64,000 nt of DNA from Terriglobia bacterium (GTDB lineage Bacteria > Acidobacteriota > Terriglobia > Versatilivoradales > Versatilivoraceae): contig OX638355.1 of assembly GCA_951813285.1 (NCBI GenBank), positions 4,235,136 to 4,299,135 on the forward strand, given 5' to 3'. A model generated the notes under the pieces. The model saw only the letters and a list, made by a program, of their open reading frames with translations, ran no database searches and was not told where the DNA came from. Below are positions 26,741-36,080 of the stretch, piece by piece (positions within the stretch are counted from its first letter, which is position 1; each line of letters opens with the position of its first letter). A program made the position numbers and the translations under genes.

Positions 26741-27337
26741 CTAACAATAAATCAGCGCTTTCCTCAATCGGTGGGCCGACTCGGCCAGAGACGGCTGCAG
26801 GTATGCCACCGGCTCTCCCTTTCGGCTTCGGATAAGCGGACCCTCGGATCCGGGTTCGACCCGCGCGGCCACAAACACCGGACCGGGATCCCGCAGAATC
26901 GTGGGAAGGGTCCGGGCATAGAGCTCCGGATCGTCGAAAGCGTAGGCTTTGTCAAAACCCGCCGCCCGGGCCAATCCGGCAAAGTCCACCCGGCCGGCGC
27001 CCGCAATGGCTTGATTCCCGGTGATTTCAAAAGTCCGGTTCTCAACCGTGAAGAGGATCAGGTTGCGGGCTCCCGCTTCCACTACCGTGGCCAGGGAGCC
27101 CAGAGTCATCAAGAGGCTGCCGTCACCGTTCAGGCAGATGACCCTTCGTTGGGGCTGGGCCAGGGCAATGCCCAGCGCCAGATCGGCAACGTGGCCCATG
27201 GCGCTGTCTGCCGAGGCGAAGTCCAACGGGCTGTCCGAGAACTTGGACCAGGGCCGCACCACGCCCATGGTGGTCACCACCACCTCGTCCGTCCTCAGCG
27301 ACGCCAGGGGTTGCAGCAATTCCTGCTTGGTCAACAC
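26741..27337 (-). CDS. thiamine-diphosphate enzyme, beta half (sulfopyruvate/phosphonopyruvate decarboxylase-like)
   Basis: A 198-residue protein carrying only the diphosphate-binding half of a TPP enzyme: LNGDGSLLMTLGSLATVV (about residue 80) and VENRTFEITGNQ about 25 residues later. This matches ComE-type beta subunits of sulfopyruvate decarboxylase and the C-terminal half of phosphonopyruvate decarboxylase. The GTG at 27337, 2 nt after the preceding stop, is chosen; a TTG at 27352 would extend it by 5 residues. It is the last gene of a four-gene - strand operon. The matching alpha half is not here but at 37730-38263. Confidence 0.82.
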   Translation of the reverse strand: MLTKQELLQPLASLRTDEVVVTTMGVVRPWSKFSDSPLDFASADSAMGHVADLALGIALAQPQRRVICLNGDGSLLMTLGSLATVVEAGARNLILFTVENRTFEITGNQAIAGAGRVDFAGLARAAGFDKAYAFDDPELYARTLPTILRDPGPVFVAARVEPGSEGPLIRSRKGEPVAYLQPSLAESAHRLRKALIYC

Positions 27338-27339
27338 GA

Positions 27340-28578
27340 TCAGGATCCACAAAAACAGGATTCAGCCGGGGGCCGGTACTCCAGCCTCAGCTCCGGAGTC
27401 TCCAGAGTCACGCCTTTCTTTTTGCTGGACTCCATCCAGCGATCCAGAATGCCGCTGGCGATCCAGGCCCGTTCCGGACGAATCGGACTTCGCCCGGATT
27501 GAACCAGGTCCTCGATCCGGGCGGCCAGGCAGGCCGAGCCGGCACGGTTGGGTTCCGGGGGGAGAAGGAAATGGGTCGATGCAACCTCAGGAACGTCGAG
27601 GAGGCGGGCCGCAAAAGTGAAGTCCCCCACGGCTCCGTTGAGCATCAGCACCGCGGCCCTCACTCCGTCGGAATAGTCCACCAGGCAGGCTTCCGGATGT
27701 TCGACCAGCGGTGGCAATTCCCCGCTGTTGACCAGGTCTCTGGGACGCCCATCCTTCAGCGTCTGTCCCTGCAGGGAGTCGGAACGGGCCACGGCTGCTT
27801 GCAGCAGTTCCCGGGACCAACGACCCCTGCTGCCGGCGCGCCACACCGCTTGGCCCTCCACCGATTGCACCGACCGCACGCCGGTTTCGCCGCCCCCGCG
27901 CCGCTCCACCATGGCCTGCAGGGTTTCCAGAGCCCGGTAGCGATCGGAGCGCCCGGAGCCGATGCCCACCATCAGGGCCTGCTCCACCCGACAGCCTGCC
28001 GGCAGATCCAGGGGCGGCAGCCTCCAGGTCATTGGCAGGGACGATCCGGCCAGCACCGGGAACCCCAGTTGCCGGGAGGCTTCCACCATCTTGCGGGCCT
28101 GAGCCTGTCCCATCGGTTCGTCCCAATAGACCGGAACCGCCCGGCGGTCCTCCTCAAAGACCCTGACCATCGGCTCGAGCAAGTCGGAGCCCGAGGGTCG
28201 GGGGCTCGAATCTGCACCCTGGCCGGCCAGAATCAGCACTCCGTCCACGGCCAGCCGGTCCCTGCCGCAACGCAGGGTTTCCGCGACCGAAGGATAGATC
28301 CTGAAGCCGAACTCGGCGGCGCGCCCCCGACTCTGATCCGCTTCAGGCGTGTGGTCCACGTAGAGAGAGACCACATCCATGTCGGGCCGGCGCCACCTGC
28401 CCTCTCGCGGGTAGCCGATCAGGAAGCGGTCCGCAACCTGGCGGGCCGGGGAGCCGGGAGTCCAGCGGGAAGCCAGGATGGCCAACCTCTTGGCCCCTGG
28501 CCGCGCCCGGTTCGGCACGCCGGCCGCCGGGCCAGCCGAAGCGGTATTCAGGAAAGTGCGTCTGCCAGTCACGAACAT
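27340..28578 (-). CDS. unknown exported protein, paralogue of the next upstream gene
   Basis: A 412-residue protein with a twin-arginine-like start (GRRTFLNTASAGPAAG). It shares with the 28569-29909 protein a long collinear set of motifs: DMDVVSLYVDHT, VDGVLILAGQG, VMVERRGGGETGV-like (MVERRGGGETGVRSVQSV) and VDYSDGVRAAVLMLNGAVGD. Those motifs suggest an NAD-independent alpha/beta enzyme or a carbohydrate-related protein; I cannot assign a family. The start overlaps the upstream gene by 10 bp. Similar genes are found beside DUF1501 loci, which is the case here. Confidence 0.65.
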   Translation of the reverse strand: MFVTGRRTFLNTASAGPAAGVPNRARPGAKRLAILASRWTPGSPARQVADRFLIGYPREGRWRRPDMDVVSLYVDHTPEADQSRGRAAEFGFRIYPSVAETLRCGRDRLAVDGVLILAGQGADSSPRPSGSDLLEPMVRVFEEDRRAVPVYWDEPMGQAQARKMVEASRQLGFPVLAGSSLPMTWRLPPLDLPAGCRVEQALMVGIGSGRSDRYRALETLQAMVERRGGGETGVRSVQSVEGQAVWRAGSRGRWSRELLQAAVARSDSLQGQTLKDGRPRDLVNSGELPPLVEHPEACLVDYSDGVRAAVLMLNGAVGDFTFAARLLDVPEVASTHFLLPPEPNRAGSACLAARIEDLVQSGRSPIRPERAWIASGILDRWMESSKKKGVTLETPELRLEYRPPAESCFCGS

Positions 28579-29909
28579 CTCCGATAGGTCGGTTCGGGAG
28601 TGGGTCGATAGCGAACCGCCAGGTGGGGCGTTTCGACTCGATGCTGGCCCCGCCACAGCGAATCCACGCCGGCCTCGGTCATTCCGCTGGTCAGCAGTGT
28701 CCGCTCCACCGGGTAGGTTGCCTTGCCGGTCAGAAACATCTTCTCGATGCCGTTCACCAGGGGGCTGAAGAAGTTGGCTTCCGCACCCCCGCCCAATCCG
28801 CGCACCGGCAGGTAAAAGTGTGTTGAAACCAGTCGTTGCGGGTTTTTCAGACGGGCCGCAAAGGTCCAACCCATGGTGAGTCCCTCCAACAGGAGCAGCG
28901 TGGCCTTCATCCCGTCGGCATACTCGCAGCGGAATGCCAGAGGCTGGTCCAGTTGGGGGCCTGAGTCGGTGACCCGGTCCTTGACCAGCCCGGGTATTTC
29001 CTCCAGGGACGGGTAGCTGTGATCGAAGCCCTCCCGGGTCGAGGTCAGGGCCAGGCTGCGGCAAAGGCAGGCCTCGAACAACTCCGGATCCCAGCCTCCC
29101 CGGTCCCAGGATCCGGCGCGCAGTGACTCCCACACCCTGGGGCCGCGCACCGCCTGCAGCGCCGCCACCCCCGTCTCCCCTCCCCGGCGCCGCTCGACCA
29201 TGCACTGCATCGACTCAAACCCGTGAAAGCCGTAGCTGTCCGCCCCGCCGCCGGCGCCGATCACCATGGCCTCCTCCACCTCGGCGTTCGAGGGAATCTC
29301 CAACGGGGGAAGGCGCCAGGCCACCGGAATGCTGGAGCCGGCCATCAAGGCAAAGTCCAGCTCCCTGGCCGTTTCCACCATCTCCTCGGCCCATTCCCAT
29401 TTCCAGGAAAGATGCTTGTCGTTGAATACCGGCACGCCGCGGCCGCTGGCCCGGAAGACTTCCACGATCTGCCGGAAGAACTCGTAGCGCGGATACAGGG
29501 TCTGCCCCTTCTCGTTCCGGGGGTAGCTTCCGTGCTCGCCGATCAGCAGAACCCCGTCCACCGCCAGGCTGTCTCCGCCCCGCCTCAATGCTTCGGCGAT
29601 GGTGGGATAGATCTTCATGGAGGGATATTGCCGGGCCCGGTCGCGGCTGAGATCGCTCTCTCGGATCTGGTCCACGTAGAGCGACACCACATCCATGGGG
29701 GGCCGGTGAAATCGACCGCCCCAACCGTAGCCGCCCAGGAAACGGTCCACGATGTGCTGGCCGTGGGCCCTGCGGCGGTATTCGGTGACCAGGGCGGCGA
29801 TCTTGGGGCGTTCGGGCGTACCGGGACGGCAACCCGCAAGCAGCAGCGCCGCGGGTATCCCCGCCACGACAGTCCTGCGGGAAATTAACGAGGGTTGAGA
29901 ATTGGACAT
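28569..29909 (-). CDS. unknown Tat-type lipoprotein, paralogue of its downstream neighbour
   Basis: A 446-residue protein starting ISRRTVVAGIPAALLLAGC, a twin-arginine signal followed by a lipobox (LLAGC), so it is probably anchored to a membrane outside the cytoplasm. The rest parallels the 27340-28578 protein throughout, including MVERRRGGETGVAALQAV and the C-terminal RYRPTPEPTY (RYR/EYRPPAES in the paralogue). The ATG at 29909 is chosen: it overlaps the previous TGA by 1 nt and has GGAGAG 8 nt upstream; an in-frame TTG lies 6 nt earlier. Function unknown. Confidence 0.65.
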   Translation of the reverse strand: MSNSQPSLISRRTVVAGIPAALLLAGCRPGTPERPKIAALVTEYRRRAHGQHIVDRFLGGYGWGGRFHRPPMDVVSLYVDQIRESDLSRDRARQYPSMKIYPTIAEALRRGGDSLAVDGVLLIGEHGSYPRNEKGQTLYPRYEFFRQIVEVFRASGRGVPVFNDKHLSWKWEWAEEMVETARELDFALMAGSSIPVAWRLPPLEIPSNAEVEEAMVIGAGGGADSYGFHGFESMQCMVERRRGGETGVAALQAVRGPRVWESLRAGSWDRGGWDPELFEACLCRSLALTSTREGFDHSYPSLEEIPGLVKDRVTDSGPQLDQPLAFRCEYADGMKATLLLLEGLTMGWTFAARLKNPQRLVSTHFYLPVRGLGGGAEANFFSPLVNGIEKMFLTGKATYPVERTLLTSGMTEAGVDSLWRGQHRVETPHLAVRYRPTPEPTYRRCS

Positions 29910-30478
29910 CAGCAAGGCTCTCCGAAAACTCGTTCCTCTTCAGGGGCCGGGGCCGGGGCAGCCGATTGGAGCCTGAACTCGATGCGGGACCACTGCCCGG
30001 GGGCCGGCTGGAACTGAAAGACGAAGGTGACCGTCCCGCTGCGGGGGGCGGCAGACTCATAGACCCTCATGGCCGCCTTCCAAGTCCGTTTCAGCTTGAA
30101 CCAGTTGTCCCGCCGACCCCGGGCAGGGGAATCCGATTCCGGTAAACTCATGTGGAGGGTGCCGGTCAGTGGCTTGGTGGCGGCGGGTGGGACGGTTATG
30201 GGTCCGGCCCTGCCGCTCACCGATGCCACCGTGCGGTCTTTTCTCCGAAAATCGAGAGATCCGTGTCCCTCTCCGACCCGGACCTGTAACTGAAACCTGC
30301 CTTTGCGCAGCCGATCCCCTTGCTCGGTAACCAGGTCCACGGGCAGATCGATGGCGCCGGTATAAGCAGGACTGTTCTCGGACTGGAGCTTGGACCACGG
30401 CGCCAGGATGAAGACCCCGAACAACAACGCAGCCAGCGCAGGCTGCGGCCGGTGCTGCCAGCTGTCACCAATAATCAT
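29909..30478 (-). CDS. unknown exported protein, first gene of the four-gene operon
   Basis: A 189-residue protein with an N-terminal hydrophobic segment (ALAALLFGVFILAPW, about residues 14-28) and a beta-rich remainder (FQLQVRVGEGHGSLDFRRKD, TVTFVFQFQPAPGQWSRI). It reads like a small extracytoplasmic beta-sandwich protein. Its TGA overlaps the next ATG. No good ribosome-binding site is seen before the ATG at 30478. No family recognised. Confidence 0.55.
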   Translation of the reverse strand: MIIGDSWQHRPQPALAALLFGVFILAPWSKLQSENSPAYTGAIDLPVDLVTEQGDRLRKGRFQLQVRVGEGHGSLDFRRKDRTVASVSGRAGPITVPPAATKPLTGTLHMSLPESDSPARGRRDNWFKLKRTWKAAMRVYESAAPRSGTVTFVFQFQPAPGQWSRIEFRLQSAAPAPAPEEERVFGEPC

Positions 30479-30479
30479 A

Positions 30480-30553
30480 TGATTCGTCGGGCCCGAGGGA
30501 TTTCCAGAGAACTATGATTCATCGGATTAAATGGATTCACATGATTAGACGGA
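30480..30553. repeat. short dispersed-repeat-like spacer (GATT words)
   Basis: The 74-bp spacer reads as repeated near-copies of an ATTCATCGGATT/ATGGATTCACATGATT word. It is low-complexity and non-coding, of the same general style as the other word-like intergenic repeats in the window. Confidence 0.4.
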
Positions 30554-32011
30554 CTAGGCCCGGATCAGGCGTGGGGCCAGGTCGTTCTGGCCGCCGACAT
30601 CAGTCAGACGCCGGTCGCGCCCCTGGAAGAAATAGGTCAGCCGTTGGTGGTCCAGGCCCAGCAGTGAAAGCATGGTGGCATGGAGATCGTGGACATGAAC
30701 CCTGTCCTCAACCGCCCGGTAACCCAACTCGTCGGTGGCCCCGATGACCTTGCCGCCTCGGATGCCACCCCCGGCCATCCAGGTGGTGAATCCGTAGGGA
30801 CTGTGGTCCCGCCCGTTCTTCCCCTCCATGGCCGGACTGCGCCCGAACTCGCCCGTGCAGACGATTAGTGTGCTCTCCAGAAGTCCCCGCTGTTTGAGAT
30901 CCCCAATCAATCCCGCGATGGGCTTGTCGATCTTTTGCGCATTCTCCCGGTGGTTCCGGTCACACTCGCCGTGGCCGTCCCAGTCGGTGCTGGTCAATTG
31001 AACGAAGCGAACCCCTCGCTCGATCATGCGCCGGGCCAGAAGACAAATGCGACCGAACTTCCCGGTGGTGGGATGGTCCATGCCGTACATCCGCTGGACG
31101 GATTGGGGCTCTTGAGAAATGTCAATCAACTCGGGAGCCGCCGTCTGCATGCGAAAGGCCAGCTCATAGTTGGCGATACGGGCCGCCAGACGGCTGTCCT
31201 CGGCCCTTCCCTCCAGGTGCCCGTGATTCCACTTGTGGACCTGGTCCAGCATGAGACGTTGGTCGCTCTCGCCGATTTGCGGCGGAGAGGTCAGATTGTT
31301 GATGGCCGCGCCTTCGGTATAGACCCAGGTTCCCTGATAGAGCGCCGGCAAATAGCCGGAACCGAAGGACTTCTTGTTGGTCCGGAAGCTCCCGTCGGTC
31401 ATGACCATGAATGAGGGCAGGACATCGCTCTCACTTCCCATGCCGTAGACCACCCACGAGCCGACGCTGGGATGCCCATCCAGAAAGGCTCCCGAATAGA
31501 CCTGGTTCAGGGCCGGACCGTGGAAAAAAGACTCGTGATAACAGGAGCGGATGACCGCCAGGTCGTCGGCATGTTGACCCACATTTCGAAACAGATCGGA
31601 GACCTCCAGCCCGGATTGCCCGTAGCGCCGGTAAGGGAATCCCGAGGCCATCAGCTTGGCCTTGGAAGCCTTGATCCGGTCGAATTCCAGTCCCTTCACC
31701 AAGAAACTGGGCGGTGGGGTCTGACCATCCAGGCGCTCCAACAAGGGTTTCGGATCGAACATGTCGATGTGGGAGGGTCCACCTTGGAGGAAGATAAAAA
31801 TAACACTCTTGGCCTTGGCCGGGAAATGGGCGGGTTTTGCCGCCAAGGGACCGGGAGCGGAGTCCTTTTCGGCTTTCACCACGGACGCCCAAGCCGAGTC
31901 CCGCTCCAGGAGATAGTTGAGAGCCACGGCCCCGAAGCCCAGACCGGATTTGGCCAGAAACTCACGCCGAGACCCCGTCTTCAGGGAACGACCACAACCG
32001 GTCTGATTCAT
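30554..32011 (-). CDS. DUF1501 family protein (Tat-exported)
   Basis: A 485-residue protein with a twin-arginine signal (SRREFLAKSGLGFGAVALNY) and the DUF1501 core: FIFLQGGPSHIDMFDPKP, IVCTGEFGRSPAMEGKNGRD and the C-terminal HDLHATMLSLLGLDHQRLTY. DUF1501 belongs to the alkaline-phosphatase/sulfatase superfamily, but its activity is unknown. It is nearly always paired with the cytochrome/DUF1549/DUF1553 protein, as here. The ATG at 32011 has GGAGG 7 nt upstream and begins just before the Tat signal. The upstream gene ends 31 bp before it. Confidence 0.92.
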   Translation of the reverse strand: MNQTGCGRSLKTGSRREFLAKSGLGFGAVALNYLLERDSAWASVVKAEKDSAPGPLAAKPAHFPAKAKSVIFIFLQGGPSHIDMFDPKPLLERLDGQTPPPSFLVKGLEFDRIKASKAKLMASGFPYRRYGQSGLEVSDLFRNVGQHADDLAVIRSCYHESFFHGPALNQVYSGAFLDGHPSVGSWVVYGMGSESDVLPSFMVMTDGSFRTNKKSFGSGYLPALYQGTWVYTEGAAINNLTSPPQIGESDQRLMLDQVHKWNHGHLEGRAEDSRLAARIANYELAFRMQTAAPELIDISQEPQSVQRMYGMDHPTTGKFGRICLLARRMIERGVRFVQLTSTDWDGHGECDRNHRENAQKIDKPIAGLIGDLKQRGLLESTLIVCTGEFGRSPAMEGKNGRDHSPYGFTTWMAGGGIRGGKVIGATDELGYRAVEDRVHVHDLHATMLSLLGLDHQRLTYFFQGRDRRLTDVGGQNDLAPRLIRA

Positions 32012-32042
32012 GGAGTCCTCCTCACCTCGTCCGGAAGATCCT

Positions 32043-34754
32043 TTAGTCAATATAGAGGAACTCGTTCAGATTAAACAGCGTCACACAGAGTTTGGTCATG
32101 GCTTCCGCCCGGGCCGGAGGCAACTCGGCCAGAGCGTCGGGCATTTCGGAGGAGTCCCCGGCATCCACTCTCCGAGCGGCCAGCGATTCCAACAGAGACA
32201 GAGCGTCACGCCTTTCCTGTTCCAGGGGAGGGCGGCCCAGGGCCAGATTCCAGGCCCGCTCCACCCATCCGGCCGGCTTGGCGGCCTCCTTTACGACACG
32301 TGCGGCCAGTTCTCGCGCCTGCTGCAAGACCACCCGATTGTTGAGAAACCACAAGGCCTGGGGAGAGACATTGGTCACATCTCTCTTGGAGCAGCTCATG
32401 GCGTTGTCCGGCTTGTCGAAAAGCTGGAACATGGGAAAGGGAAAGTTCCGCCTAACCAGAATGTAGATTCCGCGGCGACGGTGCTCGGAGGGGTCGGCCG
32501 ACACCGGCCAGGTCCAAAGCCAGTTCCCGTCCATGGTGGGACGTCCGATCCTCAGCACGGTGAGCTCATCTTCCGCCAGAGGGGGAACTACCGGAGGCCC
32601 TCCCATTTTCAAGTTAAGCCTCCCCGAAATGGCATGCAAGCTGTCCCACAGGGCCTCGCCCTCCAGTCGCCGCCGGTTCATGCGCCACAAGTACCGGTTA
32701 TCGGGATCGACGGCGAGATTCTCCGCCCGGGGATAGCGGCTGCCCATTTGATAGGTGTTGGAGGCCATAATCAGGCGGTGCATGGCCTTGACGCTCCAAC
32801 CCCGGGCCACGAACTCGGTGGCCAACCAATCCAGCAGCTTGGGATGGGTCGGCGGATCTCCTCTTCGGCCGAAGTCGTTGGGAGTCCTGACCAGGCCCTC
32901 CCCGAAATGCCACTGCCAAATGCGGTTGACCATGACCCGGGCGGTCAAGGGGTGGTCCGGCTGGCTGAGCCACAGCGCCAGCCGCTTGCGGGCATAGGGG
33001 GAGGTGAAGTGCTCGAGAGATACCTCCGAGCTCAGCACGGCCGGGGACATAGGCCGGGCTTCCCCCTTGGGGCTCCCCAGCTCCCCTCGATCGAGGACAT
33101 GGACCTCGGGAATCAGTTCCGGCCGGCGGTGACCCAGAACCGATGCCGACGGCACCTCCAGGATCCCGTCGAAGCCGCGGTCCGGCACGGCCCGCAGCGC
33201 TTTCCCCATCCGTACCAGCAGCCGGGTCTGCTCCTCCCGCTCTTCCTCGGTCATATAGGCGTAGGTTTGTTGATCGGTGGCCTCATCTTTCTCCTCGCCC
33301 ATGAAGACCTCGAACTTCATGGAGCGAACTGCCTCCTCCAGCGGCTCGGCCAGTTTCTGTTGCTCCGGCGACCTCTCGGCTTCAGGAATCTCATAGGCCG
33401 CCACCACGGCTTTGGAAAACTCCAACTTCCTGGACCCGATCACCCGTTGCTTTACCCGATCCATGAAGAGGCGGTAGTCTTTTTTGGCCTCCACCACACC
33501 GATGAGCTTGGGGTAGTTGTGCCTGAACATGCCCAAGGTCGGCTTGGTCACCACCGGGACTTCGACCTGCCGGCTCTCCACAAAGACGGCCTGGAGCCCA
33601 TAGTAGTCCTGCTGGGAGATCGGATCGTACTTGTGGTCGTGACAGCGGGCGCAGCCAAGCGTCAGCCCCATGAAGGCGGCTCCGGTAACGTCAGCCCAAT
33701 CGGTCAGCGCCTCGTGACGCAATCGGCTCTCGTTCTTGAACAGCTCACCCTTCACCGGAGCCAGGGTGTAAAGACCGGTACCGATTCGGGCTTCCAGGTG
33801 TTCCAGCTTCTCCGGCAGGACATCCCACTTCCCTTCCAGCAGATCCAGGTTGTCGGGCCAGAGCTCGTCGCCGGCAATCTGCTCCTGCAGGAATCGATCG
33901 TAGGGCTTGTCGTCATTGAAGGATTTGATCACATAGTCGCGATAGCGCCAGGCATTGGGATAGTAGCTGTCCCCCTCATACCCGGCAGTCTCGGCATAGC
34001 GCACCACATCCAGCCAGTGGCGTCCCCACCGCTCGCCGTAGCGGTCGGAGGCCAACAGTTCTTCGATCAGGTCTCGGTAGGCGTCGGGGGACGAGTCGGC
34101 AACGAAACGCTCGACCCGTTCCGGAGTCGGCGGCAATCCGAGCAGATCGAATGTGGCCCGCCGAATCAGGGTCCGCCGGTCGGCCGGGGGAGCCGGAGTG
34201 AGCCCTTTCTCCTCCAGCCTGGCCAACACGAAGGCATCGATCGGATTTTGAACCCGGGCCTGCTGCCTGACTGGCGGAAGCAAAGAAGGACGTTGTGGCT
34301 TGCGAAAGGACCACCAGTCAGGGCCGGAGGTCGGTAGCGGGCCGGCCTCCCAGGGAATCCCCTGGTTGATCCATTGCCGCAGGACTTCCAGATCCCGCGC
34401 GGAAAGCGGCGGTTGATCCGGCGGCATTCGGAGCTTCCCGGCATGAGACACCGCCCGGTACAGCAGGCTGTCTCCGGCCTCCCCCGGGATGACCGCGGGC
34501 CCTCGCTGGCCGCCCCGCAACAGGGCCCCTCTTTGCCGCAGGTCCAGACCCGAGACCTGCAGCTCCCCGTGACAGGTCAGGCAGTGCCGGCTCAGAATCG
34601 CCCGGGCCTGCCGGACCAATGGAGACGAGACTTGGGATGGCGAGGACTCCGAGGACGAGCCGAGCAGAGGCACAACGGGGGGACTGATCAGCGCCAACCC
34701 CAGCCAGGCAGCCAGAAGTCGGGAGGACGCCTGGAATTGTTCTTGCAAGGTCAT
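32043..34754 (-). CDS. Planctomycete-type cytochrome c / DUF1549 / DUF1553 protein
   Basis: A 903-residue protein: signal or anchor segment (residues about 10-32), a cytochrome c-like heme site CLTCHG (about 58), DUF1549 in the middle (FVLARLEEKGLTPAPPADRR, then LLGLPPTPE and RYGERWGRHWLDVVRYAET) and DUF1553 at the C terminus (RVMVNRIWQWHFGEGLVRTP, NDFG). A second CARCHDHKYDPI motif lies near residue 370. It is the usual partner of DUF1501; the pair is thought to work at the cell surface, perhaps in polysaccharide breakdown, but the reaction is unproven. The start at 34754 precedes the signal. Confidence 0.93.
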   Translation of the reverse strand: MTLQEQFQASSRLLAAWLGLALISPPVVPLLGSSSESSPSQVSSPLVRQARAILSRHCLTCHGELQVSGLDLRQRGALLRGGQRGPAVIPGEAGDSLLYRAVSHAGKLRMPPDQPPLSARDLEVLRQWINQGIPWEAGPLPTSGPDWWSFRKPQRPSLLPPVRQQARVQNPIDAFVLARLEEKGLTPAPPADRRTLIRRATFDLLGLPPTPERVERFVADSSPDAYRDLIEELLASDRYGERWGRHWLDVVRYAETAGYEGDSYYPNAWRYRDYVIKSFNDDKPYDRFLQEQIAGDELWPDNLDLLEGKWDVLPEKLEHLEARIGTGLYTLAPVKGELFKNESRLRHEALTDWADVTGAAFMGLTLGCARCHDHKYDPISQQDYYGLQAVFVESRQVEVPVVTKPTLGMFRHNYPKLIGVVEAKKDYRLFMDRVKQRVIGSRKLEFSKAVVAAYEIPEAERSPEQQKLAEPLEEAVRSMKFEVFMGEEKDEATDQQTYAYMTEEEREEQTRLLVRMGKALRAVPDRGFDGILEVPSASVLGHRRPELIPEVHVLDRGELGSPKGEARPMSPAVLSSEVSLEHFTSPYARKRLALWLSQPDHPLTARVMVNRIWQWHFGEGLVRTPNDFGRRGDPPTHPKLLDWLATEFVARGWSVKAMHRLIMASNTYQMGSRYPRAENLAVDPDNRYLWRMNRRRLEGEALWDSLHAISGRLNLKMGGPPVVPPLAEDELTVLRIGRPTMDGNWLWTWPVSADPSEHRRRGIYILVRRNFPFPMFQLFDKPDNAMSCSKRDVTNVSPQALWFLNNRVVLQQARELAARVVKEAAKPAGWVERAWNLALGRPPLEQERRDALSLLESLAARRVDAGDSSEMPDALAELPPARAEAMTKLCVTLFNLNEFLYID

Positions 34755-34924
34755 GCCCCGCTCTCTTTTGAGGCGGTTTGGAAGGATCTTGATCGACGCA
34801 TGGAACTGCCGGGGAGGCAGAGCAGAAGGGCGCCGGTTGGCGGAAACACAAAGAGCCTCTCGAACCGACCGTTTCCCTGAGAGACCTCCATCGGATATGG
34901 CAATCCTATTTCTGAGACAGGACG

Positions 34925-35896
34925 CTAAGGTCCGCCCAGGATTTCTCCGTGCGGCTTGCCCTCGGCGAGTTCCGCGAACCGCACTCGCACCTGCTCCGCA
35001 AACCGATTGCCGACCCAGTTGCCGACCTCGTCCGACAATTCCACCGTGGTGGCCACGCCGGCTCCGTCTTCCAGCGTCACCAGGTCTTCCAGCGGCGTCT
35101 TGTCCTCGAAGGCCTTCTCGACGGCAGTGTTGATTTCCTGCATGAACTGCCGCTGCCCTTCGGCAACCTCTCGCCCTCCCGAGGAGCCGTGACCCGGAAG
35201 GATGGTTTCGAAGCCCAGCTCCAGGGCCTTGCCGACCACATCGGGCCAGTTGCCCGTGTTGCCGTCGCCCGTGTAGTTGAAGGGCCCGTTCACGATCGCG
35301 TCGCCCGTGCATAGGATCTTCTCGTCCGGCAGATAGACCATGCCGTCCCCTCGCGTGTGGGCCCACCCGAAGTGATGGAACTCCACCCGCCGGCTCGCCC
35401 CTTCCAGAACGTGCGGAACCTGGCTGAATGTCTTTTGCGGGGGTTGCACCGTATCCTCGCCCACGGCTGCCACATCCTCACGGTTCTGCGCCGTTTGTTG
35501 CCAGCGGGCGGGCTCATAGCGCTTCATCTCCTCGGCCACCCCGACATGTGCGAGCGTGGTGGCGCCGGCCCGGGTCCAGACCGCGTTGGCATAGGCATGG
35601 TCCCCGTGATGGTGGGTGTCGAACACGTAGCTGACCGGCTTGGTGGTGACCTGCTTGATGTCCTCCATGAGCGCCTGGGCGCCGCTTGGAAAGTTCGCAT
35701 CCACTACAAGCAGGCCTTCCCCGACGTCAATGACCACGTTGTTGCAGTGCCCATTCTCTCGCTCGCCCATCCGGAACCACACCCCCTCCGTAATCAGTTT
35801 GAGGGTGTCGGTCTCGGAAGGCAGAGGTGGATCGGAGGCGCAGTTCCAGGCCACGCAAAGGCAGATCGCGGTGATGGCTATGAGAACGATTCGCAT
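34925..35896 (-). CDS. metallo-beta-lactamase-fold hydrolase, exported
   Basis: A 323-residue protein with an N-terminal signal (MRIVLIAITAICLCVAWNC). The zinc motif is THHHGDHAYANAV (about residue 95), followed by the histidine site FHHFGWAHTRGDGMVYLPDE (about 172) and the ILPGHGSSGG histidine (about 235). It fits the class B beta-lactamase-like/quinoprotein-relay hydrolases. Substrate unknown. GGAGGGAGA lies 8 nt before the ATG. It lies 170 bp upstream of the DUF1553 gene on the same strand, so co-transcription is possible but not required. Confidence 0.85.
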   Translation of the reverse strand: MRIVLIAITAICLCVAWNCASDPPLPSETDTLKLITEGVWFRMGERENGHCNNVVIDVGEGLLVVDANFPSGAQALMEDIKQVTTKPVSYVFDTHHHGDHAYANAVWTRAGATTLAHVGVAEEMKRYEPARWQQTAQNREDVAAVGEDTVQPPQKTFSQVPHVLEGASRRVEFHHFGWAHTRGDGMVYLPDEKILCTGDAIVNGPFNYTGDGNTGNWPDVVGKALELGFETILPGHGSSGGREVAEGQRQFMQEINTAVEKAFEDKTPLEDLVTLEDGAGVATTVELSDEVGNWVGNRFAEQVRVRFAELAEGKPHGEILGGP

Positions 35897-36019
35897 GGTT
35901 CAATCTCCCTCCGACAGTCTGGTCGTGGATGCAAGTGGCACCGATTGTACGCCCTAAATAGCGCTGGTACAAGGCGCCCTTGCCCTACAACTTACCTGAA
36001 ACCAGTCGAGGGGTTTATC

Positions 36020-36080
36020 CAGTAACGACATCCACGAAGGGCACGAAGGGCCGACAAGAGTTATCCACAAAGGAAAACGA
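36020..36080 (+). repeat. repeat family A fragment
   Basis: CGACATCCACGAAGGGCACG, then AAGGGCCGACAAGAGTTATC and CACAAAGG. Homologous words from the family A element in a scrambled order, directly abutting the family B element at 36081. Confidence 0.5.

Noticed and set aside
32010-34337. Long + strand frame of 775 codons opposite the DUF1549/DUF1553 gene
   Set aside because: Shadow of the real - strand gene; no domain and no start signal.
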